Below, piece by piece: positions 26,587 through 34,136 of a DNA stretch of 64,000 nt. The position numbers and the translations under genes are program-made. Position 1 is the first letter of the stretch, and each line of letters opens with the position of its first letter. This DNA comes from DAINPP01 sp963667315 (GTDB lineage Bacteria > Thermotogota > Thermotogae > MWEM01). The notes under the pieces were generated by a model, which saw only the letters and a program-made list of their open reading frames with translations, made no database searches and had not been told where the DNA came from. The DNA is taken from positions 992,001-1,056,000 of the forward strand of contig OY763325.1 in assembly GCA_963667315.1 (NCBI GenBank). The letters are read 5' to 3'.

Positions 26587-27504
26587 TTAAAAATTGTAAT
26601 ACACCCCGGTCAGTCTTTCAGAAACTTCCCAGAGTTTCTTTGCAATAGCTTTATTATAAGACAATGGGCTTGAAAACATTTTAATGGGGGACCCAAACAG
26701 ATAAAAAAGAGGGCCGTAAAAACTTCCCCCGGTTATATCTTTTTCCAATGCCGCTCTTATTCCGGGTAAAGCACCACGATAGGCACTTTGTGTAAAAATA
26801 AAAAAGACCGGATAAAACAAATAAGTGAAAAAATTTTTCCTCACATGTCTGAAAAGATTTGTTTTTGACACTCCCGGATGGGCCGCTAAAGCCTTCATAT
26901 CAATTTTACTGGCGCCTATTCGCCGCTGAAGTTCGTAGGTAAAAAGAAGATTTGCCAATTTAGATCTTGCATACGCTCCAAAAGGTGTATACCCACCGTT
27001 CTCATACAACAGATTATTGAACGTCATTGTTCCGGCTATATGTGCCATACTACTGATAGTAATTATTCTAGAGGATGATGTTTCTTTTAGACAATTAAAC
27101 AAAAGACCTGTCAATGCAAAATGGCCAAGGTGATTGACCCCTATTTGACTTTCATAACCGTCTTTTGTCTTCCCATAAGGGACCACCATAATCCCTGCAT
27201 TATTTATAAGTATGTCCAATCTTTGATATTTCGATCTGAATGATTCAGAAAATTTTCTGATCGAAATCATATCGGCAAGATCAAGTTCTAAAATATCAAT
27301 TTGTACATGATTTTTCTCACTTTCAATTTTCTGTTTTGCCGTTTCACCTTTTTTGATATCTCTACAGGCAAGAATAACAGTTGCACCTTTTGAAGCATAA
27401 AATTTGACCGCTTCAAACCCCAGACCACTGTTACCACCCGTCACAATGATCACCTTATTTTTTAATGATCCTACTTTTCTTTCGTTCCAGAAGAAATTAC
27501 TCAT
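26587..27504 (-). CDS. Short-chain dehydrogenase/reductase, retinol dehydrogenase-like
   Basis: This 305-residue SDR protein has the Rossmann TGGNSGLG near residue 22, NNAGIM, the catalytic Ser region TISSMAH and the catalytic YARSK. The layout, with RDIKKGETAKQKI after the second strand and a long C-terminal region containing AAHPGVSKTNLF, is that of the retinol-dehydrogenase/WW-oxidoreductase-like branch, usually NADP(H)-linked. The real substrate is unknown. ATG at 27504 follows AAGGAGAAGGG. A large hairpin separates it from the NUDIX gene upstream. Confidence 0.9.
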   Translation of the reverse strand: MSNFFWNERKVGSLKNKVIIVTGGNSGLGFEAVKFYASKGATVILACRDIKKGETAKQKIESEKNHVQIDILELDLADMISIRKFSESFRSKYQRLDILINNAGIMVVPYGKTKDGYESQIGVNHLGHFALTGLLFNCLKETSSSRIITISSMAHIAGTMTFNNLLYENGGYTPFGAYARSKLANLLFTYELQRRIGASKIDMKALAAHPGVSKTNLFRHVRKNFFTYLFYPVFFIFTQSAYRGALPGIRAALEKDITGGSFYGPLFYLFGSPIKMFSSPLSYNKAIAKKLWEVSERLTGVYYNF

Positions 27505-27519
27505 ACCCTTCTCCTTTTA

Positions 27520-27561
27520 AAATTTAAGCCGTCTGAATAATAATTCAGACGGCTTAAATTT
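27520..27561 (-). terminator. 19-bp perfect hairpin after the NUDIX gene
   Basis: Arms of 19 identical complementary bases (27520-27538 and 27543-27561; core AAGCCGTCTGAAT) with a 4-base loop, 13 bases beyond the NUDIX stop. On the minus strand it ends in AAATTT, a weak U tract. Most likely a terminator between the NUDIX and SDR genes. Confidence 0.75.
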
Positions 27562-27574
27562 ATAAATCATTCTT

Positions 27575-28075
27575 TTATAGCTGTTGAAATTGTTTCAAAA
27601 CAAATGGATTCATGATGAATGTTCCTTCTTCTATCATCGTCAGAATCTCCTCCTTACTGGCAATCTTTGCCTCGGAAACTTCCTCAGGCTGACAGATGAC
27701 TTCTTCCATATTAACATCATGAGTGAATAACCATACATCTGCAAAGTAGCTTCTATCATCATCAACTCTTACACTGTCAAGTAAAATACCATTTGCCGGG
27801 TCTACGGTCAACCCTACCTCTTCTTTTATCTCTCTGAGAACAGCCATTTCAGAATCATCCCCGGTTATGGCACTTCCGCCGGTAATCTCCCACATATTGG
27901 GAAAAGTTTTATTCGGAGTTCTTTTGGATATCAGAAAATTCCCCTCACTGTTTCTGATAATTGCAAAAACAACAAGATGATATTCCCCCGGTCCCAGCAA
28001 AGAATCCGGATTTCCCCTCTCGACAAGTCTACCCGTTTTCTGGCGATTTTCATCCAACACATCCCATAATTCCAT
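27575..28075 (-). CDS. NUDIX hydrolase (isopentenyl-diphosphate isomerase-like branch)
   Basis: This 166-residue protein starts MELWDVLDENRQKTG, a beginning shared with isopentenyl-diphosphate isomerase-like NUDIX proteins. It carries the NUDIX box in GGSAITGDDSEMAVLREIKEEVGL, with REIKEE binding the metal. It probably hydrolyses a nucleoside diphosphate derivative; isomerase activity cannot be judged. It has its own terminator and lies alone between the SDR gene and a relic-filled stretch. Confidence 0.9.
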   Translation of the reverse strand: MELWDVLDENRQKTGRLVERGNPDSLLGPGEYHLVVFAIIRNSEGNFLISKRTPNKTFPNMWEITGGSAITGDDSEMAVLREIKEEVGLTVDPANGILLDSVRVDDDRSYFADVWLFTHDVNMEEVICQPEEVSEAKIASKEEILTMIEEGTFIMNPFVLKQFQQL

Positions 28076-28142
28076 ATAATCACCCCAATTTTAACTAAAG
28101 CAGTTTTGAAAAGCATTATAACATATATGATTTTGAAAGATA

Positions 28143-28431
28143 TTAATTTTTTTCAGAGTAATAAATGACCATAGACACCCTGCAGATTTCATTTCCTATA
28201 TTCTTATAGAAATACTTTTATCGGCCAAGAATCTGATTGAATCTCCCTTTCTGACAAAATACTCCCTTTGATCAAGAGTTATACTCAACTTTCCTTAAAA
28301 AACCGTAATATAAGCTTCTTCTCCCTGACCTTAATCTTCTGCTTCAATTACCCCATTCACGCAATTTCTACATAATACATCTCAAATCTTTATTTCGGAT
28401 TTTCCGCTATTATCAAATTTATTTTATTCAA
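28143..28431 (-). pseudogene. Remnant of an XRE-cupin transcriptional regulator
   Basis: A ribosome site AGGAG (28443-28439) and a TTG at 28431 begin NKINLIIAENPK, the usual first residues of XRE-cupin regulators. After TAA the frame continues RFEMYYVEIA, so the helix-turn-helix core and linker are deleted. Further on, GQGEEAYITVF, KLSITLDQREYFVRKGDSIRF and, one frame over, YKNIGNEICRVSMVIYYSEKN give the cupin domain, ending at TAA 28145-28143. Stops and a frameshift interrupt it. This relic fills most of the 28076-28553 gap. Confidence 0.85.
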
Positions 28432-28553
28432 AATGACACTCCTGTTTTTGCGTATTTTATCATTTATCTTTCTTCTTTCTCGCTATAATATCATAGCATG
28501 CAATCCTTTCTTTAATATTTTCGCTGCCTTATTAAACTATTTAATGATAATAT

Positions 28554-28582
28554 TTTACTAATGATGAAATATATAGTATACT
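28554..28582 (+). promoter_or_regulatory. Promoter of the winged-helix/CDF gene
   Basis: TTTACT at 28554-28559, a 17-base spacer and TATACT at 28577-28582, 28 bases before the TTG start at 28611. Confidence 0.65.
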
Positions 28583-28610
28583 AACCTATATTATTTAGGG
28601 AGTGATTTCT

Positions 28611-30332
28611 TTGCATCATAAAAGGGATGAAGGCAGCATGATTTTGATGCTCTTGAAGAAAAACGGGTCTCTTTCAGAAAATGAATTAAAAGAGGATTTT
28701 TATAAATTCGCTTCACAATTCGGTTATGGATTGGGAGATCATACCAGAAAAAGCCACAAAAAGAGAGGGAATCAAGACTTTTTTTCACATCTTGATACTC
28801 ATATCAATAAACTTTTAAACGATAAGCTAATTGTCAAAAACGGCAAAAAACTCACTTTGACTGAAAAAGGGACACTTGAAGCACAACGTAATATTGAAAG
28901 ATTTGATAATGCATCCGAATTTGTCAATAAAAACATCTTTTCAGCTGAAGCGGCTTCAAGAAATACCGTGTTTATGGATGCCTTACTGGCTATCCTGAAA
29001 CTCTTTGCCGGGATTATCAGTGGAAGTGTCGGATTAATAGCTGATGGAACAGATGCGGCACTTGATACCATAACTGCCGGAGTCGTGTTTTGGAGTGTAA
29101 AAAGAAAAAAAGAAATAATCGGAACAATTGTAATCATAGTGATGATGTTTATCACCGCTGTAGGACTTGGAATTGACAGCAGCGGACGTGTAATTGAAGG
29201 ATTTTCCGGTAAAGCGCAACCCATATCAACACCGGTGCTTGTAATTATCATCGAATCCATCGCATTACTCTTCGCCATTTTACTCATGCTTTATCAGCGG
29301 TTTATCGGGAAAAGAGAAAAAAGTTTTGCTTTGATTACACAATCTGTAGATTCAAAAAATCATATATATGTTGCGATTGCCGTCATATCCGGTGCGGTAC
29401 TGTCCATGATGGGAATCGTCATTGTCGATTCATTGATAGGTGTTTATATTGCTGTCAAAATATTCATAGATGCCGTTGAACTGCTTCGGGAAACACTCTC
29501 TTCCATGAAAGGCGAAGAAATTGATTTCAACAAGTATGATGGTGTTCTTGACAGGAAGTGGAAAGATAATAAAATCAATTCTTTCAGAGCCGTCATCATT
29601 TATCATCTTCTTCAGAAAGAAAGCTGTTCTAGGCAAGAATTGACTGAGATATTGCAGAAGAACTTTCAACCTTCATATCTTCCGGTACTTAGTGAATTTA
29701 AAATAGGATTTCATGCCAGTTTGAATTTTGAAGAGGATTTTGATGAAATTATTCAACCATTAATCGATAAGAATTTAATAATATCCAACAATGGCAATTA
29801 TCATCTTGCCAAAGGTAACGCAGTAAAAATCGAAGAATATGTCAGTAATACACTTATCGAAGAATTTGATAATGATGCTTTCGAAAATCAGCTTCAAAGA
29901 TTACCGCATAATGATTTTGACACTATTGATGGCATAAAAAATATAAAAAGATATATGAAGAAGGGGGAGAAAATCAGTGCGATAACACGAGCAAAATATA
30001 AAAACGGGATCAGCACACTTATATTATCCAACAAAAGAATCATGATCTTGAATAGGAAGGCAAATGATTGTACGACTATTTACCTTGAAGACATACAATA
30101 TATCGAAGAAAAAGACGGGAAATTTGGTACTTTAAAACTCTCAATTGTAACGCCAAAAACTAATTTCTCATTTTCTTATCTGTCCCCTAGAAAATCATTT
30201 GGGTTCATCTCAGAACTTCATAAACGGATAAATCGAGATCCCAAAAAAGCTGAAGGATCGACAGATGATAACTTCTTTTTAAAAATAAACACCCTTTCAA
30301 GAATTCAAAAATTTATAATGACAAGGCTTTAA
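28611..30332 (+). CDS. Multidomain membrane protein: winged helix - CDF transporter core - winged helix - PH-like domain
   Basis: This 573-residue protein appears to combine four modules. Residues about 1-90 look like a winged helix (GSMILMLLKKNGSLSENELK, LTLTEKGTLEAQ). Residues about 115-310 form a cation diffusion facilitator membrane core: LFAGIISGSVGLIADGTDAALDTI carries the DxxxD pattern of the TM2 metal site, but the TM5 HxxxD is not evident (NHIYV). Residues about 325-430 form a second winged-helix-like region (IIYHLLQKESCSRQELTEIL). Residues about 440-550 resemble a bacterial PH domain (GEKISAITRAKYKNG, LILSNKRIMILN). CDF proteins export Zn, Mn, Fe or Co. The start is TTG at 28611, behind GGGAGTGA; GTG at 28602 is the alternative. 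Function is unknown. Confidence 0.72.
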   Translation: MHHKRDEGSMILMLLKKNGSLSENELKEDFYKFASQFGYGLGDHTRKSHKKRGNQDFFSHLDTHINKLLNDKLIVKNGKKLTLTEKGTLEAQRNIERFDNASEFVNKNIFSAEAASRNTVFMDALLAILKLFAGIISGSVGLIADGTDAALDTITAGVVFWSVKRKKEIIGTIVIIVMMFITAVGLGIDSSGRVIEGFSGKAQPISTPVLVIIIESIALLFAILLMLYQRFIGKREKSFALITQSVDSKNHIYVAIAVISGAVLSMMGIVIVDSLIGVYIAVKIFIDAVELLRETLSSMKGEEIDFNKYDGVLDRKWKDNKINSFRAVIIYHLLQKESCSRQELTEILQKNFQPSYLPVLSEFKIGFHASLNFEEDFDEIIQPLIDKNLIISNNGNYHLAKGNAVKIEEYVSNTLIEEFDNDAFENQLQRLPHNDFDTIDGIKNIKRYMKKGEKISAITRAKYKNGISTLILSNKRIMILNRKANDCTTIYLEDIQYIEEKDGKFGTLKLSIVTPKTNFSFSYLSPRKSFGFISELHKRINRDPKKAEGSTDDNFFLKINTLSRIQKFIMTRL

Positions 30333-30446
30333 AATACAGTATTGGAATCGACTCTCTAAAAAGGGCAGCTTTTCTATTCTTCTTGATATTATATAGCACA
30401 TTATTACCAATATATAAATCATACTAGAGGAATCTGTCTATAACAA

Positions 30447-30783
30447 ATTTTACGTTTTTTATCATATGTACTTCTTACAATATTCACACCGGGTCCCAAT
30501 AACATCATGTACCTTTCAAATGCCAGTCGTTATGGCTTTAAAAAGAGCATTTATTTTATTTACGGTGTATTTGTCGGATTCTTAATCATCATTGCATTAT
30601 GTGCTTTTTTCAGCACAACACTGTACGCCATAACCATCACTTCAACATTTACCATCGCGTATTATAATAATAGTTTTGAGATTGCCTGTTTCTCGCTCTT
30701 TATTTCATTATCTCAAAAGTTTCTTCTCCGATATAATAACGGCAACTTTACTTGTTTACTGCGCTATATCACTTTTTCTTTAA
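30447..30783 (+). pseudogene. Remnant of a LysE/RhtB family amino-acid exporter
   Basis: Starting at ATT (30447), where an ATG would be expected, the frame reads LRFLSYVLLTIFTPGPNNIMYLSNASRY, split here by position: the TPGPNNI motif of LysE exporters is at about residue 14-20. It continues GFKKSIYFIYGVFVGFLIII, then jumps from TLYA directly to ITITSTFTIAYYNNSFEIA, losing the central third. The C-terminus shifts frame into ATLLVYCAISLFL, ending at 30781-30783. Loss of the start, two internal deletions and a frameshift make it dead. The rest of 30333-30950 shows no other gene. Confidence 0.82.
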
Positions 30784-30950
30784 ATCCAGAAACAAAAACA
30801 CTCGACATTCTATGTAAAAAACTCATTTTCTCTGTATCCTCTATACTCAAGGTTATATAACTCATTTAAAATCTCAGATGCCTTTAGAACTAAAGTCTTT
30901 TATAAGCATATTCAGAAAATCTTGCATATTGACCTATTTGAGAATCGTAT

Positions 30951-30979
30951 TTGACAAAATTATTTTGATATGATATAAC
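30951..30979 (+). promoter_or_regulatory. Promoter of the TetR-MATE operon
   Basis: Consensus TTGACA at 30951-30956, a 17-base spacer and TATAAC at 30974-30979, overlapping the start of the operator. Confidence 0.85.
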
Positions 30980-31002
30980 TATACCGTCCAGACGGTATAG
31001 TT
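30977..31002. promoter_or_regulatory. TetR operator, 12-2-12 palindrome
   Basis: Arms AACTATACCGTC and GACGGTATAGTT are perfectly complementary around a CA centre. The site overlaps the -10 and the start of transcription and ends 18 bases before the tetR ATG. It is the evident autoregulatory site of the adjacent regulator. Confidence 0.85.
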
Positions 31003-31018
31003 AAAATGAGGTGATACG

Positions 31019-31600
31019 ATGAAAAAAAACAAATCAGAAACCAAGGAAAAGATTTTTCAGGCGGTAAATGAACTTTACAAAACAAGAGGAACAAAATCAC
31101 TTACACTTTCCAATATTGCTAAACAGGCCGGAATAAGCAAAGGTGGGCTATTGTATCATTTCCCGACAAAAGATGCCATCCTCATCGGTTTGATTGAGCG
31201 AAATGTTAAAGAATTTGTTGACGGAGCGGATGAAATTATTACAGAACTTGAATCCCTTGAGGGAGAACCCTTAAAGAAAAAACTTGAATACTTTGTTGAT
31301 TGTTATGTAGATGAATATCTAGAAGATCTTGAACCTGGTATCCTTGGCGTACTGGCACAACGTCCCGATTTTGCCAAACAGACAAAAGAAACGGATGAAA
31401 AGATTTATAAAGTATTCATGAAGTATTTTGATGAAAAAGAGGAAATCATATTGTTATTATTAGCCTTACAAGGCTTTTTCTTTGTTAAAATTGCTGAATA
31501 TGATTTTATACTTGAAGGATTTGAGCTACGAATAAAAAAAATGCTGTCTGATAGGTTGAAAAATCGTATAAAAGGAGTTAAAAATGAACGAAAGAACTGA
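31019..31600 (+). CDS. TetR family regulator of a MATE efflux pump
   Basis: This 193-residue protein has a TetR helix-turn-helix near its N-terminus (LTLSNIAKQAGISKGGLLYH, FPTKDAILIGL) and a helical ligand domain. ATG at 31019 follows GAGGTGA. The MATE gene starts inside its last 17 bases, so both are translated together. With the palindromic operator covering its own promoter, it most likely represses itself and the pump until a drug or metabolite binds. Confidence 0.92.
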   Translation: MKKNKSETKEKIFQAVNELYKTRGTKSLTLSNIAKQAGISKGGLLYHFPTKDAILIGLIERNVKEFVDGADEIITELESLEGEPLKKKLEYFVDCYVDEYLEDLEPGILGVLAQRPDFAKQTKETDEKIYKVFMKYFDEKEEIILLLLALQGFFFVKIAEYDFILEGFELRIKKMLSDRLKNRIKGVKNERKN

Positions 31601-32966
31601 GGCTTTAGGAACTGAACCGGTAGGAAAATTGCTTTACAAGATGGCATTACCTTCTTTTTTTGGTTTGATGGTAGGCGCTCTTTTCAGTTTGGTTGATGCT
31701 GTTTTTATAGGACAAGCTCTTGGTCCACTTGCACTTGGAGGTATGGCGATTGCCGGTCCCGTCATGGCAATTATAACAGCAATCGGTGACATGATCGGTG
31801 CAGGTTCCGCCTCCGTTCTTTCAAGAGCTCTTGGCGCAAAGGATTATGAAAAAGCAAAGCATGTTATTGGAAACGCTTTCTCGACAACCATTATTTCAAG
31901 CCTCGCAATAACTGTTTTGGGTGTTATTTTTATTCATCCTTTGTTGAGTCTTTTTGGAGCATCCCCATCCATTGCACCTTTTGCAAAAAAATACATTGAA
32001 GTGATTATACTGTTTAATGTTGGTATTGGGTTTGTCTCTGCTACAAATAATCTTGTTGCCGCTGAAGGGAATGCAAAAATAGCCAATATCGCTGTTATTA
32101 TCGGAATGCTTGTCAACCTGGGACTCGATCCATTGTTCCTTTTTGTCTTCAGAATGGGAATGGAAGGCCCTGCGATCGCAACTATCATTGGATACACGGT
32201 TGGCGGTTTGATTTTCCTGATCTATATCCTTAGGGGAAATTCAATATTGAAAGTGAAAATCAAATATCTCTTGATGAACTGGAAGATAATTTTTGAAATT
32301 TTCAAGATCGGCACTTCTTCGTTTATACGACAGATCTCCTCAAGTGTTGTCGCCATTGTCATCAACAATCATATTAAAAGATATGGTGGGGATATGGCAT
32401 TTGCCGTTTACGGTGCGCTGGAACAGATCATGATGTTCCTTTTCCTTCCTGCCTTAAGCGTTGTAGAAGGAATGCTTCCCATCGTCGGATTCAATTTTGG
32501 TGCTAAAAAATTTGGCAGGGTATTCAAGACCGTTAAACTGTCAATGATTTCAGCCGTATTAATCTCCTTAATCGGTTATACAATTGGAATGCTGTTTCCA
32601 AATATCATCCTCTCACTTTTTTCTACAGACAAAACTTTTATTGAAACGGGTATACTCGCTGTAAGAATCGTTCTCTGTGCAATTCCAGCTGTTATGATAC
32701 AAATCATTGGAGGGGGGATTTACCAATCATTTGGAAAACCAAAAGAAGCTATCATTATTTCATTATCAAATGATATACTATTTTTAATTCCTGTTTCTTT
32801 TTTTCTGTCACATTTTCTTGGTCTTATTGGTGTGTGGATTGCTTTCCCGGTTACTGATATCCTGTCAGCATTATTGACTGCCTGGTTGCTGAAAAAAGAG
32901 GACTGTTTAAAAGAAGGAAGAAAAAGCATATCAAAACAATCTATAAAATCAGAAATCCAGCCATAA
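31584..32966 (+). CDS. MATE family efflux transporter
   Basis: This 460-residue protein has twelve hydrophobic segments and MATE signatures in both halves: LGPLALGGMAIAGPVMAI, GAGSASVLSRALGAKDYEKA in the first, and EGMLPIVGFNFGAKKFGRV in the second. MATE pumps exchange drugs or cationic metabolites for Na+ or H+. ATG at 31584 follows AAAGGAG and overlaps the tetR gene. It is the second gene of the regulated operon; two further small genes follow closely on the same strand. Confidence 0.94.
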   Translation: MNERTEALGTEPVGKLLYKMALPSFFGLMVGALFSLVDAVFIGQALGPLALGGMAIAGPVMAIITAIGDMIGAGSASVLSRALGAKDYEKAKHVIGNAFSTTIISSLAITVLGVIFIHPLLSLFGASPSIAPFAKKYIEVIILFNVGIGFVSATNNLVAAEGNAKIANIAVIIGMLVNLGLDPLFLFVFRMGMEGPAIATIIGYTVGGLIFLIYILRGNSILKVKIKYLLMNWKIIFEIFKIGTSSFIRQISSSVVAIVINNHIKRYGGDMAFAVYGALEQIMMFLFLPALSVVEGMLPIVGFNFGAKKFGRVFKTVKLSMISAVLISLIGYTIGMLFPNIILSLFSTDKTFIETGILAVRIVLCAIPAVMIQIIGGGIYQSFGKPKEAIIISLSNDILFLIPVSFFLSHFLGLIGVWIAFPVTDILSALLTAWLLKKEDCLKEGRKSISKQSIKSEIQP

Positions 32967-32975
32967 GGGGTTAGT

Positions 32976-33617
32976 ATGTATGACAGAAGAAAAGAGTTAA
33001 GAAAACAAAACAGAAAAGGGGCATGGGCGTTTTTCATTTTAATCACGGTATTTTTCTTTACGCTTGATTATGGAACGCTTGAATCACCATTAGACTATAC
33101 ATTATCAAATATCGGTAATCTTTTTTCGGACGATTACTGGGTTTATTTCCTTATTTGGGGTGTCATAACCGGATTTGGAATGAACAAGTATATCAAATAT
33201 CTTTACAGAAGAACCGGGTTGGTCGACCGAAAAACGAACAGATACAGAAAATTAGCCGTCCTCTTTCTTGAGTTGACCGTTTTATGTCCAGCCATGAAAG
33301 AAGAATACCCGGTATTGTTCGTTGTACATGTCATCTGCTCTTTCCTTTCACCGGTTTTCTTTGCATTGTCCTTGTATAAACTCGTTCAGTATTTATACCC
33401 TGAACCGCCAAATACAGTGAAAAAGAAAAGAGAGCTATCAAAAGTTTGGATATTATTTCTGATTACTCTTGCCATCCCGCCATTTACAATGATCACAATG
33501 GGTCCAAATGGACTGGTTGAAATATTATTTGTCTTTACAACAGGTATATACATGATGTATCTGAATTACAAGATCAAAAAACGTGAGAATCAGATGGATC
33601 TGTCAAATGTTCTTTAA
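32976..33617 (+). CDS. Hypothetical membrane protein, about six helices
   Basis: This 213-residue protein is basic at its N-terminus (MYDRRKELRKQNRKG) and has about six hydrophobic segments, among them GAWAFFILITVFFFTLDYG, YWVYFLIWGVITGFGM, VLFVVHVICSFLSPVFFAL and VWILFLITLAIPPFTMI. I do not recognise the family with confidence; the arrangement recalls small DUF998-type membrane proteins. It starts 9 bases after the MATE gene, so it probably belongs to the same operon. Confidence 0.7.
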   Translation: MYDRRKELRKQNRKGAWAFFILITVFFFTLDYGTLESPLDYTLSNIGNLFSDDYWVYFLIWGVITGFGMNKYIKYLYRRTGLVDRKTNRYRKLAVLFLELTVLCPAMKEEYPVLFVVHVICSFLSPVFFALSLYKLVQYLYPEPPNTVKKKRELSKVWILFLITLAIPPFTMITMGPNGLVEILFVFTTGIYMMYLNYKIKKRENQMDLSNVL

Positions 33618-33632
33618 CTCAAGGAGGGCTTT

Positions 33633-34103
33633 ATGAAAAAACATGTTCTTTCATTGTTGTTTGTCGTCTTGATTTTTTCTTCAGTTTGCTTATTTGCCGA
33701 AACCAAAGTAGTCGGTGATCCAATGGTTAAAATTACCAGTCTGCCGATTGACGGTGATTTGAATGAGATCATGGTATTGATCAGCAAAGACGTTTCAGAA
33801 ATGACCGGTTTGGATGAAAACTTCATCACCTATTACTGGGCTTTTTTTGAAAATATCTACTGTCCGGGGTGTGAAAAAGTTGGTTTGAAGGAACCTCTTT
33901 TTGTCGATCTGTATGTTCCGGGTTTTATGTCACAGGAAGAAATACAAATCGTTATGAAAAGCATCGCTCAAGCTGTCGAGAATCATACTGATTACAGTAA
34001 AAAAGATCTGTTTATTCACACCCATGTAGCCGATAAATATCAACTTTTCATCATGGGTGATCTCGTCACCAACTGGAGTCAGGTTGGGGGACCCGATTAT
34101 TAA
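33633..34103 (+). CDS. Exported protein of unknown function, possibly tautomerase-like
   Basis: This 156-residue protein has a signal peptide (KKHVLSLLFVVLIFSSVCLFA) with likely cleavage after LFA. The mature part has a two-stranded, helix-containing pattern (MVKITSLPIDGDLNEIMVLI, then VDLYVPGFMSQEEIQIVMKS) that recalls tautomerase/DUF1904-like folds. The expected N-terminal catalytic proline is not exposed after cleavage. A CPGC pair occurs at IYCPGCEKVG. ATG follows AAGGAGGG. A terminator follows. Confidence 0.6.
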   Translation: MKKHVLSLLFVVLIFSSVCLFAETKVVGDPMVKITSLPIDGDLNEIMVLISKDVSEMTGLDENFITYYWAFFENIYCPGCEKVGLKEPLFVDLYVPGFMSQEEIQIVMKSIAQAVENHTDYSKKDLFIHTHVADKYQLFIMGDLVTNWSQVGGPDY

Positions 34104-34105
34104 GC

Positions 34106-34130
34106 AAAGAGAGCTATTAAGCTCTCTTTT
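34106..34130. terminator. Bidirectional terminator between convergent genes
   Basis: Stem AAAGAGAGCT/AGCTCTCTTT with a 4-base loop and T/A tracts on both sides, between the exported protein and the convergent hybrid kinase. Confidence 0.85.
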
Positions 34131-34136
34131 GTCCCA

